From assembly GCA_036506155.1 (NCBI GenBank), contig DASXSF010000080.1, positions 62,001 to 126,000 of the forward strand: a stretch of 64,000 nt of DNA. Reading direction: 5' to 3'. This stretch comes from DASXRA01 sp036506155. Its GTDB lineage: Bacteria > Actinomycetota > Actinomycetes > Mycobacteriales > Jatrophihabitantaceae. The notes beneath the pieces are model-generated. The model searched no databases and was not told the origin of the DNA. It worked only from the letters and a program-made list of their open reading frames with translations. This document shows, one piece after another, positions 26,571-35,070 of this stretch (the first letter of the stretch is position 1; every line of letters starts with the position of its first letter). The translations under genes and the position numbers were made by a program.

Positions 26571-26765
26571 CCGAGCTCCTGTCATGTCGGGTCGAGTCAT
26601 AGCTCAACTATACGGTTGATTAACCTAACAGTTGACAATAGGCAACCGGGTGCAGCCCGTCAAGTCCATCCGCGCTCAGGCTCAGTGCCGCAGGATTCGC
26701 GTTGATCGCGACGGCCACCGCGACGCTTGGCGTGGCGAGCCGTTGCCCACGGGTAACACCAACTC

Positions 26766-27260
26766 TTATCCGGTCTGGATCCTGGCCGTCACCTGCATAT
26801 CGCCGTTGGCCAGCGTGATGGCTCGGAATGAGCCGTGCGCGGTTTCGAATTGCCCCGTCCCGCCGTCGACGATCCCGTCGAAGCTGCTCGGCCCGCTGGT
26901 GCCCGTAGCCGGCCATTGCAAAGTCCAGCTGACCTGCAGATCTCCCTGCTCGTCGAAGCTGGCGATGTCCTGGCAGAGCACGTCGCGGTTGAACGAGACC
27001 GTACAGACCTCGTTGTCGTGACCGACCGGCTGATCGTTCTGCAGGATGCGGTCCTGCCCGATGATGCGGTCTCCCGGCACCAGTGGCGCAGTCGGAAACC
27101 CGCCGATGGGTCCCGTGCTGCTGAAGAATTCAATGGCGGTCAGCCGGCTCTCGAAGCTCAGCCGGTCCGCGGCATGGGCGCTTGCCCGTGCCGCGACCAT
27201 GCCACCGGTGGCGGTGAGCGCGACCGCTGCACCGATGACAACACGCGTGCGAATGAACAT
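26766..27260 (-). CDS. Secreted allene oxide cyclase-barrel-like protein
   Basis: The product is 164 residues, with GAGGAG upstream of the ATG at 27260. The signal peptide is MFIRTRVVIGAAVALTATGG, with ARASAHA near the cut. The mature part has beta-barrel strands PGDRIIGQDRILQNDQPVGH, VSFNRDVLCQDIASFDEQGD and FDGIVDGGTGQFETAHGSFR, the pattern of AOC-barrel / dirigent-like proteins. In plants this fold cyclises allene oxides; bacterial secreted members are mostly uncharacterised. Two Cys (EVCTV and VLCQD) could form a disulfide. Divergent from a MarR regulator. Confidence 0.75.
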   Translation of the reverse strand: MFIRTRVVIGAAVALTATGGMVAARASAHAADRLSFESRLTAIEFFSSTGPIGGFPTAPLVPGDRIIGQDRILQNDQPVGHDNEVCTVSFNRDVLCQDIASFDEQGDLQVSWTLQWPATGTSGPSSFDGIVDGGTGQFETAHGSFRAITLANGDMQVTARIQTG

Positions 27261-27322
27261 CAGGGCTCCTCATCGGACGTGTAGGATAGTCAGAAGCACA
27301 GGTAGATTACAATTCAAACTAC

Positions 27323-27338
27323 TAGATTGGCAAGCCAA
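27323..27338. promoter_or_regulatory. Candidate -10 and palindrome at marR start
   Basis: TAGATT (27323-27328) resembles a -10 box and ends about nine bases before the ATG. TTGGCAAGCCAA (27327-27338) is a perfect 12-bp palindrome overlapping it and the first base of the start codon. No ribosome site precedes the ATG, which suits a leaderless, autorepressed transcript. Confidence 0.45.
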
Positions 27339-27817
27339 TGGCTGCACAGCCACTCGCCGAGAAGGTCTTCGCCAGCTTCCGCGCCCTCGGCGCCGAGATC
27401 GACCACCTCGACCAGGCAGCCGCCGATCGGTTCGGCCTGAACCGCACTGACATGCGCGCTCTCGAGGTCATCAGTAGCGCAGGGCAGGTCGCACCCACCA
27501 CACTCGCCCGCCGGCTCGGCTTCACGACCGGCGGTGTCACCTCGGTCGTCGACCGTCTCGAGCAAGCCGGCTACGTGCGTCGCCGAGCCGACACCAGTGA
27601 CCGCCGCCGGCAGGTGCTGGAAGCCACCGAACTATCTGCTACCCGCGAACTCGAGGTCTTCGGCGCCCTCATCGGGGCGACCAGGAAACTCCTCAAGAGC
27701 TACACCAAAGATCAGCTTCTGGTCGTCCAGGACTTCCTGGAGAAGACCTATGAACTCACGGCGGCACACGCCGGGCTCCTCGCCCGTGACGCTGCTGCGC
27801 AACGCGGTCGAGGTTAA
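27338..27817 (+). CDS. MarR-family transcriptional regulator
   Basis: The product is 159 residues. The winged-helix region LNRTDMRALEVISSAGQVAP, TTLARRLGFTTGGVTSVVDR, LEQAGYVRRRADTSDRRRQV matches MarR, including the D.R...V wing signature. Flanking helices form the dimer interface. It probably represses the divergent AOC-barrel gene and itself; the ligand is unknown. The start lacks a ribosome site and overlaps a palindrome. Confidence 0.9.
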   Translation: MAAQPLAEKVFASFRALGAEIDHLDQAAADRFGLNRTDMRALEVISSAGQVAPTTLARRLGFTTGGVTSVVDRLEQAGYVRRRADTSDRRRQVLEATELSATRELEVFGALIGATRKLLKSYTKDQLLVVQDFLEKTYELTAAHAGLLARDAAAQRGRG

Positions 27818-27862
27818 CGGGACCGCCCGACGCTGCGGCCTCTCGTGCGGCGTTTCCTCCGC

Positions 27863-29266
27863 TCAGCGATAGGGAGGCACCGGCATCGGCTCGGTCATAT
27901 GGGCGCGCTGCGAGCGGTATACCGGTACGCCCAGCAGAAGTGCCCCGCCGGCCAAGAAGAACGGGGCCCAGTAGACCCAGAAGCTGTGTCCGGTGTTACG
28001 GCTGTAGACGATGAACAGGATCGAGAAGATTACGGACACGACAGCGACCGTCATGTCGCGCACGAAGCGCGGAGTCTCCATGGCGCGTTGATCCGCGAGG
28101 CGCCACTTGATCTGGGCCAGAGCCGAGAATCCGTAGGGAATTGCCGCGGTAATGCCCGTCATCAGGACGAGTGTCGTGAATACCGTCTCACCGTTCGAGC
28201 CGATGTAGTTGATGACCATCGCGACCGAAGCGAGGACGGTCGACGCGATGATGCCGAAGGCGGGCACGCCGGACTTCGAGATCGTCTTGAACTGTTGCGG
28301 GAACAGGCCGTCATTCGCGGCGGCGAGTGGCATCTCAGCACAGATCATCGTCCAGCCGTTCAGTGCGCCGAAGCCGGAGATGATGACCGCGATCGCCATG
28401 ACGTGCCCGGTCCAGGTGCCGCCGAACATGGTGTTCATGGCCAGCGAGAACGGGGCGCTGGAGTCGGCCAACTTGTCGGTGGGGACGATGCCGAACACCG
28501 CGGTGAGAGAGAGCATGTACACCACCGCAGTCGCCAGGGTGCCGAGGATCGTGGCCCGGGGAACGTTGCGATCCGGGTCGCGGACTTTCGCGGCCGCGAC
28601 GGCCGCTACCTCGACGCCGAGGTAACTGAACAGCGCTATCGACATGCCACCGCCGATGGCTGAGATGGCGCCTTCGCCGCTGACGTTCCAGGGCGTGAAG
28701 TTGTCACTCGTGATATAGAACAGACCGACCGTTGACATGAAGAGCAGGGCGGCGAACTTCAATACGGTCGTGCACACTTGTACCGCGCCCATATTCTTCA
28801 CCCCGGACAGGTTGATCGCCGCGGGGATCCACAAGCCGACGAGCACGAGCAGGACCGAGAAGAACCGGTTGTGGTCCTTGTTGATGAACTCCTCTACGTA
28901 GAGCACCCAGCCGACCGCGATCGCGGCGTTGCCGGCCCAGGCCGTTATCCAGTACGACCACGCATTGGCGAAGCCGAGCGGGTTCCCGAACGCGACCCGC
29001 GAGTAAGCGTAGGGCCCGCCGTCGGCAGGAAGTCGTCGGGACAGCGATGCGAACAGGACCGCGAGTGCAAGTGCACCGACCGTAGTCAGGCCCATCGACA
29101 CCAGGCTGATCGGGCCGTAGCCGGCCAGCGACGTCGGCAGGTTGAAGATGCCGACACCGATGATGCTCCCGACGATCAACGCCACCGCGGTCGTCAGGCC
29201 GAACCGGGCAGGCGGCTCGGTGGTGGGCCCGGCCGGTGTTGCAGGCTTCTGGGTCGCCGTGGACAT
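27863..29266 (-). CDS. APC-family amino acid permease (AdiC/PotE-like)
   Basis: The product is 467 residues, with GAGGTGA just before the ATG. Twelve hydrophobic segments are visible. The first carries the substrate-binding loop GSIIGVGIFNLP typical of APC transporters, and FSYLGVEVAAVAAAKVRDPD resembles the E-x-AA-P helix of basic amino acid/polyamine exchangers. Arginine, ornithine or agmatine exchange is plausible, and an arginine/ornithine locus lies 20 kb away, but the specificity is inferred. It converges on the MarR gene. Confidence 0.8.
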   Translation of the reverse strand: MSTATQKPATPAGPTTEPPARFGLTTAVALIVGSIIGVGIFNLPTSLAGYGPISLVSMGLTTVGALALAVLFASLSRRLPADGGPYAYSRVAFGNPLGFANAWSYWITAWAGNAAIAVGWVLYVEEFINKDHNRFFSVLLVLVGLWIPAAINLSGVKNMGAVQVCTTVLKFAALLFMSTVGLFYITSDNFTPWNVSGEGAISAIGGGMSIALFSYLGVEVAAVAAAKVRDPDRNVPRATILGTLATAVVYMLSLTAVFGIVPTDKLADSSAPFSLAMNTMFGGTWTGHVMAIAVIISGFGALNGWTMICAEMPLAAANDGLFPQQFKTISKSGVPAFGIIASTVLASVAMVINYIGSNGETVFTTLVLMTGITAAIPYGFSALAQIKWRLADQRAMETPRFVRDMTVAVVSVIFSILFIVYSRNTGHSFWVYWAPFFLAGGALLLGVPVYRSQRAHMTEPMPVPPYR

Positions 29267-29507
29267 CGTTCACCTCACGCTGACGGCAGTTCGCGGATTC
29301 GTGGAATTGAGTTCAATCCGCTGCCCGCCGCAGCCCATCCGCGACGAAGCATTCACGCTGGCAGTGTCGTTCCCCGGGGACGCGACGCGCTCACCCTGCG
29401 CGAATGATTGCCCCGCACTGCAACACAGCTAGCGTGCGCGCAGACCCTGGAAGTCGTGACGGCAGGTCCGATAAGGGAGGCGGCACACTGCAGAAGGCGG
29501 GGCTGAC

Positions 29508-32228
29508 ATGACTGGCGTGAAATCCTCCGACGCCGAGACATCCTGGTACTCGCTGTCTGCGGCGGATGCAGCAGCGCGATTGGACGTCGTGCCCGACGAA
29601 GGCCTCACATCCGAGGTCGTCGACCAACGCCTCACGCAATACGGGCCGAACGCACTGCCGACAGAGCCTCCGCCGAGCATGTGGGACGTCGCGGGTGGAC
29701 AGTTCTCCAACCCGATGAACATCATGCTGCTGATCGTCGCCGTCGCGAGCTTCGCAATCGGTCAGATCGCAACGGCGCTCGTAGTGACCGGACTCGTCAC
29801 GTTCAACGTCGTCATGGGCTCGCAACAAGAACTGAAAGCGCGTGCCAGTGTCGAGGCGTTGGCGCAGCTGCAGGTACCGCGCGCCCGGGTGCGGCGATCC
29901 GGCCGAGTCGAGGAAGTCGAGTCGACCAACCTGGTGCCGGGAGATGTCGTGCTCGTCGAGGCCGGCGACGTGGTCCCGGCGGACGGGCGAATCGTGTCGT
30001 CCGCCTCGCTGGAGGTGCAGGAGGCCGCGCTCACCGGGGAGAGCGCACCGGTGGCGAAGGACCGCACCACGTTGCCCGAAGGCGACGTGGCGCTCGGTGA
30101 CCGGACCGACATGGTCTTCCAGAACACCCAGGTCACGCGTGGCAGCGCGACATTCGTCGTCACCGACACCGGCCAGACCACCGAGATGGGCCGCATCGCG
30201 AACATGGTCACCGCGACGAAGCGGACCAAGTCGCCGCTACAACGTGAGCTCGACGGCATGACCAAGGTCTTCGGCCTGCTCGCCTGGCTCGCGGTGGCCG
30301 TTATCGCCATCGTGGGAATCATCCGTGGCCAGGAGATCCACACCCTGGTGCTGCTCTGCGTGTCGACCGCGATCTCCGCGATACCGACGGGCCTGCCGAC
30401 CTTCGTGCAAACCATGCTCTCGTCCGGCGCGCGACGCCTCGCGGAATCGAAGGCCGTGGTCAAGTCGCTCGCCGACGTCGAGACACTCGGCGGCACGACG
30501 GTCATCAACAGCGACAAGACCGGCACGCTGACGATGAACGCGATGACGGCGACGACCATGCTCGCCAACGGCGAATGGTTCCAGGTCGAAGGTCCCGGTT
30601 ACAAGAAGTCAGGCGCGATCCTCGGCGTGGCCGGCGAGCTGCCCGACTTCCGCAACCTTGCGCTCGGATTGTGCCTGTGCACGGACGCGACCGTGGGCGA
30701 TGACGAATCGGTCATCGGTGACCCCACGGAGGCGGCGTTCGTCGTGCTGGCCGCGAAGATGGGCGCCGACGCGGAGCAGACGAGGGGATCCTTGCCGCGC
30801 CGCGCGGAGGTGCCTTTCGACTCCGAGTACAAGTTCATGGCAACCTTCCACGATCGTCCGGACTGGCTGTCCGGGCCGCTCATCCGGCAGCCGCATTTCA
30901 TGTGTGTCAAGGGCGCCCCGGACGTGGTGCTCGACCGGTGCGCCACGGTGCTGTGGCGCGGCGAGACCGTTGCGACCGCCACAGTCCGCGAGGACATCCT
31001 TAACGCAAACCGGCAGTTGTCCGAGCGAGGTCTTCGCGTACTCGCGTTCGCCGTCAGAGCCCTCGACGACAGCGCGATGTCAGCAGCGGTTGCCGATCCG
31101 ATGTCCGCGGTGCAAGGGCTGGTATTCGTCGCGATCGTCGGCATCATGGACCCACTCCGGACCGAGGCGAAGGACGCCGTGCGAGTGGCGCTCGACGCGG
31201 GAATCGACGTGCGGATGATCACCGGCGACCACACCGTCACGGCGCGCGCAATCGCCGACGAGCTCGGCCTCGGCCCCGGCGTCATCACCGGAACTGAGCT
31301 GCAACGGCTCTCTGATGCCGACGTGCTCAGCAGTCTTCCGCAACTGCATGTGTTCGGACGCGTTGCTCCTGAAGACAAGCTGCGACTCGCCCGACTGATG
31401 CAGGAATCCGGCGACGTTGTCGCGATGACCGGCGACGCGGTCAACGACGCCGCCGCATTGAAACAGGCCGACATCGGTGTCGCCATGGGCAGCGGATCCG
31501 AAGTGTCGAAGCAAGCCGCGAAGATCGTGCTTACCGACGACAACTTCGCGACGCTGGTGCATGCCGTCGACCTCGGCCGCGACATCTACCGGCGCATCTC
31601 GTCGTACATTCGGCTGCAACTGTCGATCTTGTCGTCGGTCTTGCAGCTCATGCTCTACGCGACGATCTTTAACATCAACCACGGTATTGCGCTCTTCCCG
31701 CTACAGCTGCTCTTCTGCAAGTTTTTCGTAGTGGTCACGGTGGTGGTCGGGTTCATCGTCGACGTGCCCGACCCGAGCGTGATGCAGCGGCCGCCACGAC
31801 GGCCCGGCACCAAGATCGTCAACCCACCCCAGGTCGTACGCTGGGCGATCACCGGCTTCGCGGTGGCGGTCACAGCACTCCTCGTCCTCGAATTCGGCCC
31901 GGACAACCCGAGCACCGACCACGCCTCGGCCGCCATGACCATGGCGTTCGCAATCGTGTCGATGAGCGCGGTAAACCTCGGCGTCGTGATGCGGCGAGAG
32001 CGTGAGGCGCCCTGGTCCACCCCGATATTCCCGTGGTTCGGCTGGATCATCCTCGGCTGGGTGCTGACCTGGGCTGCCGTCGAGCTGAACATGCTGCAAC
32101 GCCTGCTCGACACCACGTCCCTGACCGGCAGGCAGTGGGTGGTCGTGCTCGCCCTCTCGTTGATCGCGCCGGCAACCATCGCGATCGACAAGGCACTTCA
32201 GATCTGGCGAGCACGTCGCTCCGCATGA
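29508..32228 (+). CDS. P2-like P-type ATPase with unusual ion-site residues
   Basis: The product is 906 residues. The domains are in order: N-terminal cation ATPase domain, actuator with TGES (176-179), phosphorylation motif DKTGT (D336), nucleotide domain, hinge TGDAVNDAAALK near 642, and a C-terminal membrane block. The layout is that of SERCA-like P2 pumps. However, M4 reads AIPTGLP, not PEGLP. M5 has no Asn/Glu pair (YIRLQLSILSSVLQ). M6 reads FCKFFVVVTVVVGF where NLVTDG is expected. All Ca2+ ligands are thus replaced, with a Lys in M6, so calcium transport is unlikely and the substrate is unknown. No regulator is adjacent. Confidence 0.85.
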   Translation: MTGVKSSDAETSWYSLSAADAAARLDVVPDEGLTSEVVDQRLTQYGPNALPTEPPPSMWDVAGGQFSNPMNIMLLIVAVASFAIGQIATALVVTGLVTFNVVMGSQQELKARASVEALAQLQVPRARVRRSGRVEEVESTNLVPGDVVLVEAGDVVPADGRIVSSASLEVQEAALTGESAPVAKDRTTLPEGDVALGDRTDMVFQNTQVTRGSATFVVTDTGQTTEMGRIANMVTATKRTKSPLQRELDGMTKVFGLLAWLAVAVIAIVGIIRGQEIHTLVLLCVSTAISAIPTGLPTFVQTMLSSGARRLAESKAVVKSLADVETLGGTTVINSDKTGTLTMNAMTATTMLANGEWFQVEGPGYKKSGAILGVAGELPDFRNLALGLCLCTDATVGDDESVIGDPTEAAFVVLAAKMGADAEQTRGSLPRRAEVPFDSEYKFMATFHDRPDWLSGPLIRQPHFMCVKGAPDVVLDRCATVLWRGETVATATVREDILNANRQLSERGLRVLAFAVRALDDSAMSAAVADPMSAVQGLVFVAIVGIMDPLRTEAKDAVRVALDAGIDVRMITGDHTVTARAIADELGLGPGVITGTELQRLSDADVLSSLPQLHVFGRVAPEDKLRLARLMQESGDVVAMTGDAVNDAAALKQADIGVAMGSGSEVSKQAAKIVLTDDNFATLVHAVDLGRDIYRRISSYIRLQLSILSSVLQLMLYATIFNINHGIALFPLQLLFCKFFVVVTVVVGFIVDVPDPSVMQRPPRRPGTKIVNPPQVVRWAITGFAVAVTALLVLEFGPDNPSTDHASAAMTMAFAIVSMSAVNLGVVMRREREAPWSTPIFPWFGWIILGWVLTWAAVELNMLQRLLDTTSLTGRQWVVVLALSLIAPATIAIDKALQIWRARRSA

Positions 32229-32249
32229 CGCTCCGAGCCGTTCGTAGCT

Positions 32250-33275
32250 TCAGCCGCCTGCGGAACGCGGCGCCATTTCGCCTTCGAGACGCGGCGCGGA
32301 CGGATCGACCGAGGCCAGGGCGGTCTCCAGATCCGTCGCCGTGGCGCGCAACAGATTCACGGCGGCAACTCGGTCGTCCGTGGTGTCCAGCGTTGTGAGG
32401 CGAGTCCGTGAACCGCGTACCGCGTCGCGCAGGCTGCGGGCCTGATTGCGGCCGACGTCGTCGACAGCGGCCGCCTCGAGCATTGTCAGCCGATCCTCGA
32501 CCGCAACGACGCGATCGGCTTCCATCCTCCAGCCGCCGGCGATCTGCTGGGCCGTCGGCGCCTGCTCGAGTCGGGGGATGAGCTCTCGGGCGAACCAAGC
32601 GACATCGTCCTTTGTCGCGGTGAGGTTTTCTGCCCAGGCGCGTTTCCGGCTTCGCTTGCGCAGTAGCAGCCCGGTCACAACCGCGGCAGTCAGTACGAGC
32701 GCGCCTATCAGCCACCACAGCCACGCCGGCGGCGAACTGCTCGTGCTGCCGGATGCGGCTGCGGTGGCTTGCGTCGACGGATTCGACGCCGGGGTCGGTG
32801 TCGGCGACTGAAGCGCCACTGCCGTGCGCGTCTGCGTCTGGGTCTGCGTCTGGACCTGGGTCTTTGTCTGGACCTGCGTCTGCGTCCGGACCTGGGTCTG
32901 GGTCGCGGTTTCGGTCTGGGTCTGGGTCGCGGTCTGCGTCTGGATCGGGGTCGTCGTCTGGGTCTGCGTTTGTGGTCTCGACCGCGAGGGCGTCGACGCC
33001 CCGGTCTGAGCAGCCGACTGACTTGGCGGCGCTGCCGTCGACGCCGCTGGACGTGAGGCCAGGCCGGAGAGCGTCGGCGACCGTGTCGGATTAACCCGAC
33101 CGGACCCGCACGACGACACGACTACAGCCACGACAGTCAGCGCGATGACTGTCGGCAGCCCCACCGGCCGCGGAAGTCGGCAGGCGTCCGGCACGAGTCG
33201 GCGACGTGGCCGGGCATGCATCGCCGCCGTCCGGGTGGGGCATGTAGCGACGCGACCATCCCCCGATGTGATCAC
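32250..33275 (-). CDS. Membrane-anchored protein with TQ-repeat linker
   Basis: The product is 341 residues. GTG at 33275 is preceded by GGAGGA with an 8-base spacer. The N-terminus has a lipobox-like VVAVVVSSCGSG. Then comes a Ser/Thr/Ala/Pro linker containing a run of alternating Thr-Gln (about 45 residues). A membrane span follows (WLWWLIGALVLTAAVVTGLL), then a basic patch RKRSRKR and a 130-residue helical cytoplasmic domain (ENLTATKDDVAWFARELIPR, DRLTMLEAAAVDDVGR). Both a lipid-type N-terminus and a later span would place the TQ linker outside and the helical domain inside. No named family was recognised. Confidence 0.75.
   Translation of the reverse strand: MITSGDGRVATCPTRTAAMHARPRRRLVPDACRLPRPVGLPTVIALTVVAVVVSSCGSGRVNPTRSPTLSGLASRPAASTAAPPSQSAAQTGASTPSRSRPQTQTQTTTPIQTQTATQTQTETATQTQVRTQTQVQTKTQVQTQTQTQTRTAVALQSPTPTPASNPSTQATAAASGSTSSSPPAWLWWLIGALVLTAAVVTGLLLRKRSRKRAWAENLTATKDDVAWFARELIPRLEQAPTAQQIAGGWRMEADRVVAVEDRLTMLEAAAVDDVGRNQARSLRDAVRGSRTRLTTLDTTDDRVAAVNLLRATATDLETALASVDPSAPRLEGEMAPRSAGG
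32830..32974. repeat. Hexanucleotide minisatellite encoding Thr-Gln repeats
   Basis: On the plus strand, GTCTGG/GTCTGC units (with GTCGCG variants) repeat for about 145 bases. Read on the minus strand they give TQTQTQ with Val, Arg, Lys and Glu substitutions. The repeat is in frame with six-base units, so copy number can change without frameshift. Confidence 0.8.
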
Positions 33276-33851
33276 GGCCGATCTCCTCCAGAATCGGCGG
33301 CTGCCCGCCTACGGAATCTGCCGCAGCTCGCAACCGCTCCTTTCAGGACACGATTCGCACGTTGTGTCTGGCATTGGTCAGACACAACGTAAAGTCGCTC
33401 GGCAGGAAGCGACAGTCCCGAATGTCCGCATACCATCGCGCCGTTCCGGCGACAGGGCATCACACACTCAGGGTGAAACCCCGTGGACGCGCGGGCCGCG
33501 CACGGCTGACACCGACCTGATAGCACCGGATCTGGCTAACTACGTCCGGGAGATCGTGCGCAGAGTATTCAAGCTGATTCGACCCTCTGAAAAGAGCTCA
33601 TAAACGTAGGAATCCTCGGATCCGGGGTATCGAAAAGTTGATCTCAATCGAAAGCCTCCGCCGACGTCGCAACAGATCGGATTGGACGTTCAGCCGGAGT
33701 GATGATGACCGGTGATTTGATCTTCTGGAATTAAACGACCATACCGAAAGCATCGCGGACGCCGAGCTGCCGCCGCGGTCGTCCGCTGACCCTGACGACC
33801 TCGTCCTCTCAGGACGAGCCGTCGGCGGATCGGCGCTGTTACGGTACTGCC
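33276..33851. other. Gene-free stretch with one strong palindrome
   Basis: About 575 bases with no convincing gene. It contains the 12-bp inverted repeat listed separately. The Arg/Ser-rich minus-strand frame at 33598-33909 has no ribosome site and is taken as spurious. Confidence 0.45.
33359..33390. promoter_or_regulatory. Perfect 12-bp inverted repeat (operator candidate)
   Basis: ACGTTGTGTCTG (33359-33370) and CAGACACAACGT (33379-33390) with loop GCATTGGT. The core TGGTCAGACA recalls GntR/FadR-type operators. It lies 84 bases before the TQ-repeat gene start on the other strand. It has no U-tract and there is no gene end nearby, so an operator is more likely than a terminator. Confidence 0.6.
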
Positions 33852-34055
33852 ATGAGCACGCGCGCGGCCGGGCACAAGCGCGCAGCCGGGCACAGGTGGA
33901 CCGTGACACCCGTCCAAGCCGTCATCGGGCGCCGCTTCGGCCTTCGGTATCAGTGGAAGTACTGGGCCGGCGGTATGGCGTCCGCGTGGGCGGCCGGGCT
34001 CCTATGGGGCATCAAGATCGGCCGCCGCCCGCAGGATTCCCGTAAAGAGAGTTAG
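33852..34055 (+). CDS. Small hypothetical protein with one membrane segment
   Basis: The product would be 67 residues: a basic His/Arg-rich N-terminus (MSTRAAGHKRAAGHRW), a hydrophobic segment (YWAGGMASAWAAGLLWGI) and a basic tail. The reading frame is plausible and codon use is high-GC, but there is no ribosome site and no family match. Confidence 0.4.
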   Translation: MSTRAAGHKRAAGHRWTVTPVQAVIGRRFGLRYQWKYWAGGMASAWAAGLLWGIKIGRRPQDSRKES

Positions 34056-34103
34056 CGGGTCGGCTGCCGCGTCCGGGTCGCACCGGGCCGCCCGGGTCAG
34101 CAG

Positions 34104-34616
34104 TCATCGCCGCGGGGCGAACACGGCTGTGACCGTGACTGCGACGTATCTGCCGATGAGCAGTCTCGGCGCGCGTACTCCGAGCCGGCGCCGGTCGATG
34201 GTGCACGTGGCGTGGACTATCAATTCACCGGAAGCGCTGCGATCGACGAGCTGCGCGTCCAGCGTCACGTCGGTGGCAGCCCGGCCCGCGAGCCGGCCGG
34301 GCACCTGCCACGCGTCGGCCCGCTGCATCGGCGTGCCGGCGAAGGTCAGCCGCGGATGCTCGGCGGTGTCCATCAGGTGCGGCTTCTGGAGGTCGCTGTC
34401 CCGCTTCGGGTTGCCCGTCGCGATCCCCGTCAGGTCGAGCGTGGCGTGCACCGCGACCGGTACCCCGTCGGCGTCCACATCCACCGTGGCCGACACGATC
34501 GGCACGGTGCCCCGGACGGTGTTGAACGCGAAGTTCCGCACCGTGAACGACGCACCCGAGAGCGGCGCGACGTGCTCCCAGCGGCCGGTCCGCAGGTCGG
34601 TGAGCGTGCCGGTCAT
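34104..34616 (-). CDS. YceI-family protein
   Basis: The product is 170 residues. It has the YceI lipocalin-like pattern: FTVRNFAFNTVRGTVPIVSA, then NPKRDSDLQKPHLMDTAEHP (the D..L....F....P motif, slightly altered), LTFAGTPMQRAD and a final DRRRLGVRA strand. YceI proteins bind isoprenoid-like lipids or act in stress; there is no signal peptide here, so this one is cytoplasmic. Its start overlaps the stop of the upstream gene by four bases, so the pair is translationally coupled. Confidence 0.8.
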   Translation of the reverse strand: MTGTLTDLRTGRWEHVAPLSGASFTVRNFAFNTVRGTVPIVSATVDVDADGVPVAVHATLDLTGIATGNPKRDSDLQKPHLMDTAEHPRLTFAGTPMQRADAWQVPGRLAGRAATDVTLDAQLVDRSASGELIVHATCTIDRRRLGVRAPRLLIGRYVAVTVTAVFAPRR

Positions 34617-34957
34617 GATCGCACCGCCAGCGGCGTGAAAGCCGGACCGAAGGCGCGCACGACTTCGTAGGTTTCGACACTGTCCGGGCCGGGCAGCAGC
34701 GCGGGATCCTCGCCGGACAGCAGCGGCGTCTCATTGATGATCCTGTTGCCGCGTTCGAGGATCTCCTCGGTCTCGGCGACGATGATCACGACCTCCGCGC
34801 CGCTCGGCTGGCGCATGACGAAGGTGGCGACGATGCCGCCGCGAATCTCCGGGTCCGCCGAAACCGCCGGCAAGATCCGCTCGGTTCCCGCGCGGTCGCT
34901 GGCGGCGACGAGCTCCCGGCTGCGCGGTCCGTCGAGCTTGACGATTTGTGCATGCAT
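34613..34957 (-). CDS. Small hypothetical protein coupled to YceI
   Basis: The product is 114 residues from ATG at 34957, with AGGAGG 5 bases upstream, starting MHAQIVKLDGPRSRELVAAS. It continues with GGIVATFVMRQPSGAEVVII, ERGNRIINETPLLSGEDPAL and VETYEVVRAFG. The strand-helix-strand layout resembles a dimeric alpha/beta-barrel (ABM-like) domain, but this is weak. It is first in a two-gene operon with YceI, facing a large LuxR regulator across a palindrome-rich region. Confidence 0.65.
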   Translation of the reverse strand: MHAQIVKLDGPRSRELVAASDRAGTERILPAVSADPEIRGGIVATFVMRQPSGAEVVIIVAETEEILERGNRIINETPLLSGEDPALLPGPDSVETYEVVRAFGPAFTPLAVRS

Positions 34958-35014
34958 GGTGTCCTCCTGTCGGATCGGTAGGACTACCGTCGCCGACAGA
35001 GCGCCGCCCGCCAT

Positions 35015-35053
35015 CCGTACCGGTACGGAATGCGGTACTGAACCGCAGTACCG
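35015..35053. promoter_or_regulatory. Clustered palindromes, operator region
   Basis: CCGTACCGGTACGG (35015-35028) is a perfect 14-bp palindrome. CGGTACTG (35033-35040) and CAGTACCG (35046-35053) form an 8-bp inverted repeat. Both share the GTAC core and lie in the divergent region between the YceI operon and the LuxR ATPase gene. Confidence 0.65.
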
Positions 35054-35070
35054 ACCGCGATACTGACGCC

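Noticed and set aside
32830..32974. CRISPR-like array
   Set aside because: The repeat unit is six bases, continuous, in frame and without spacers.
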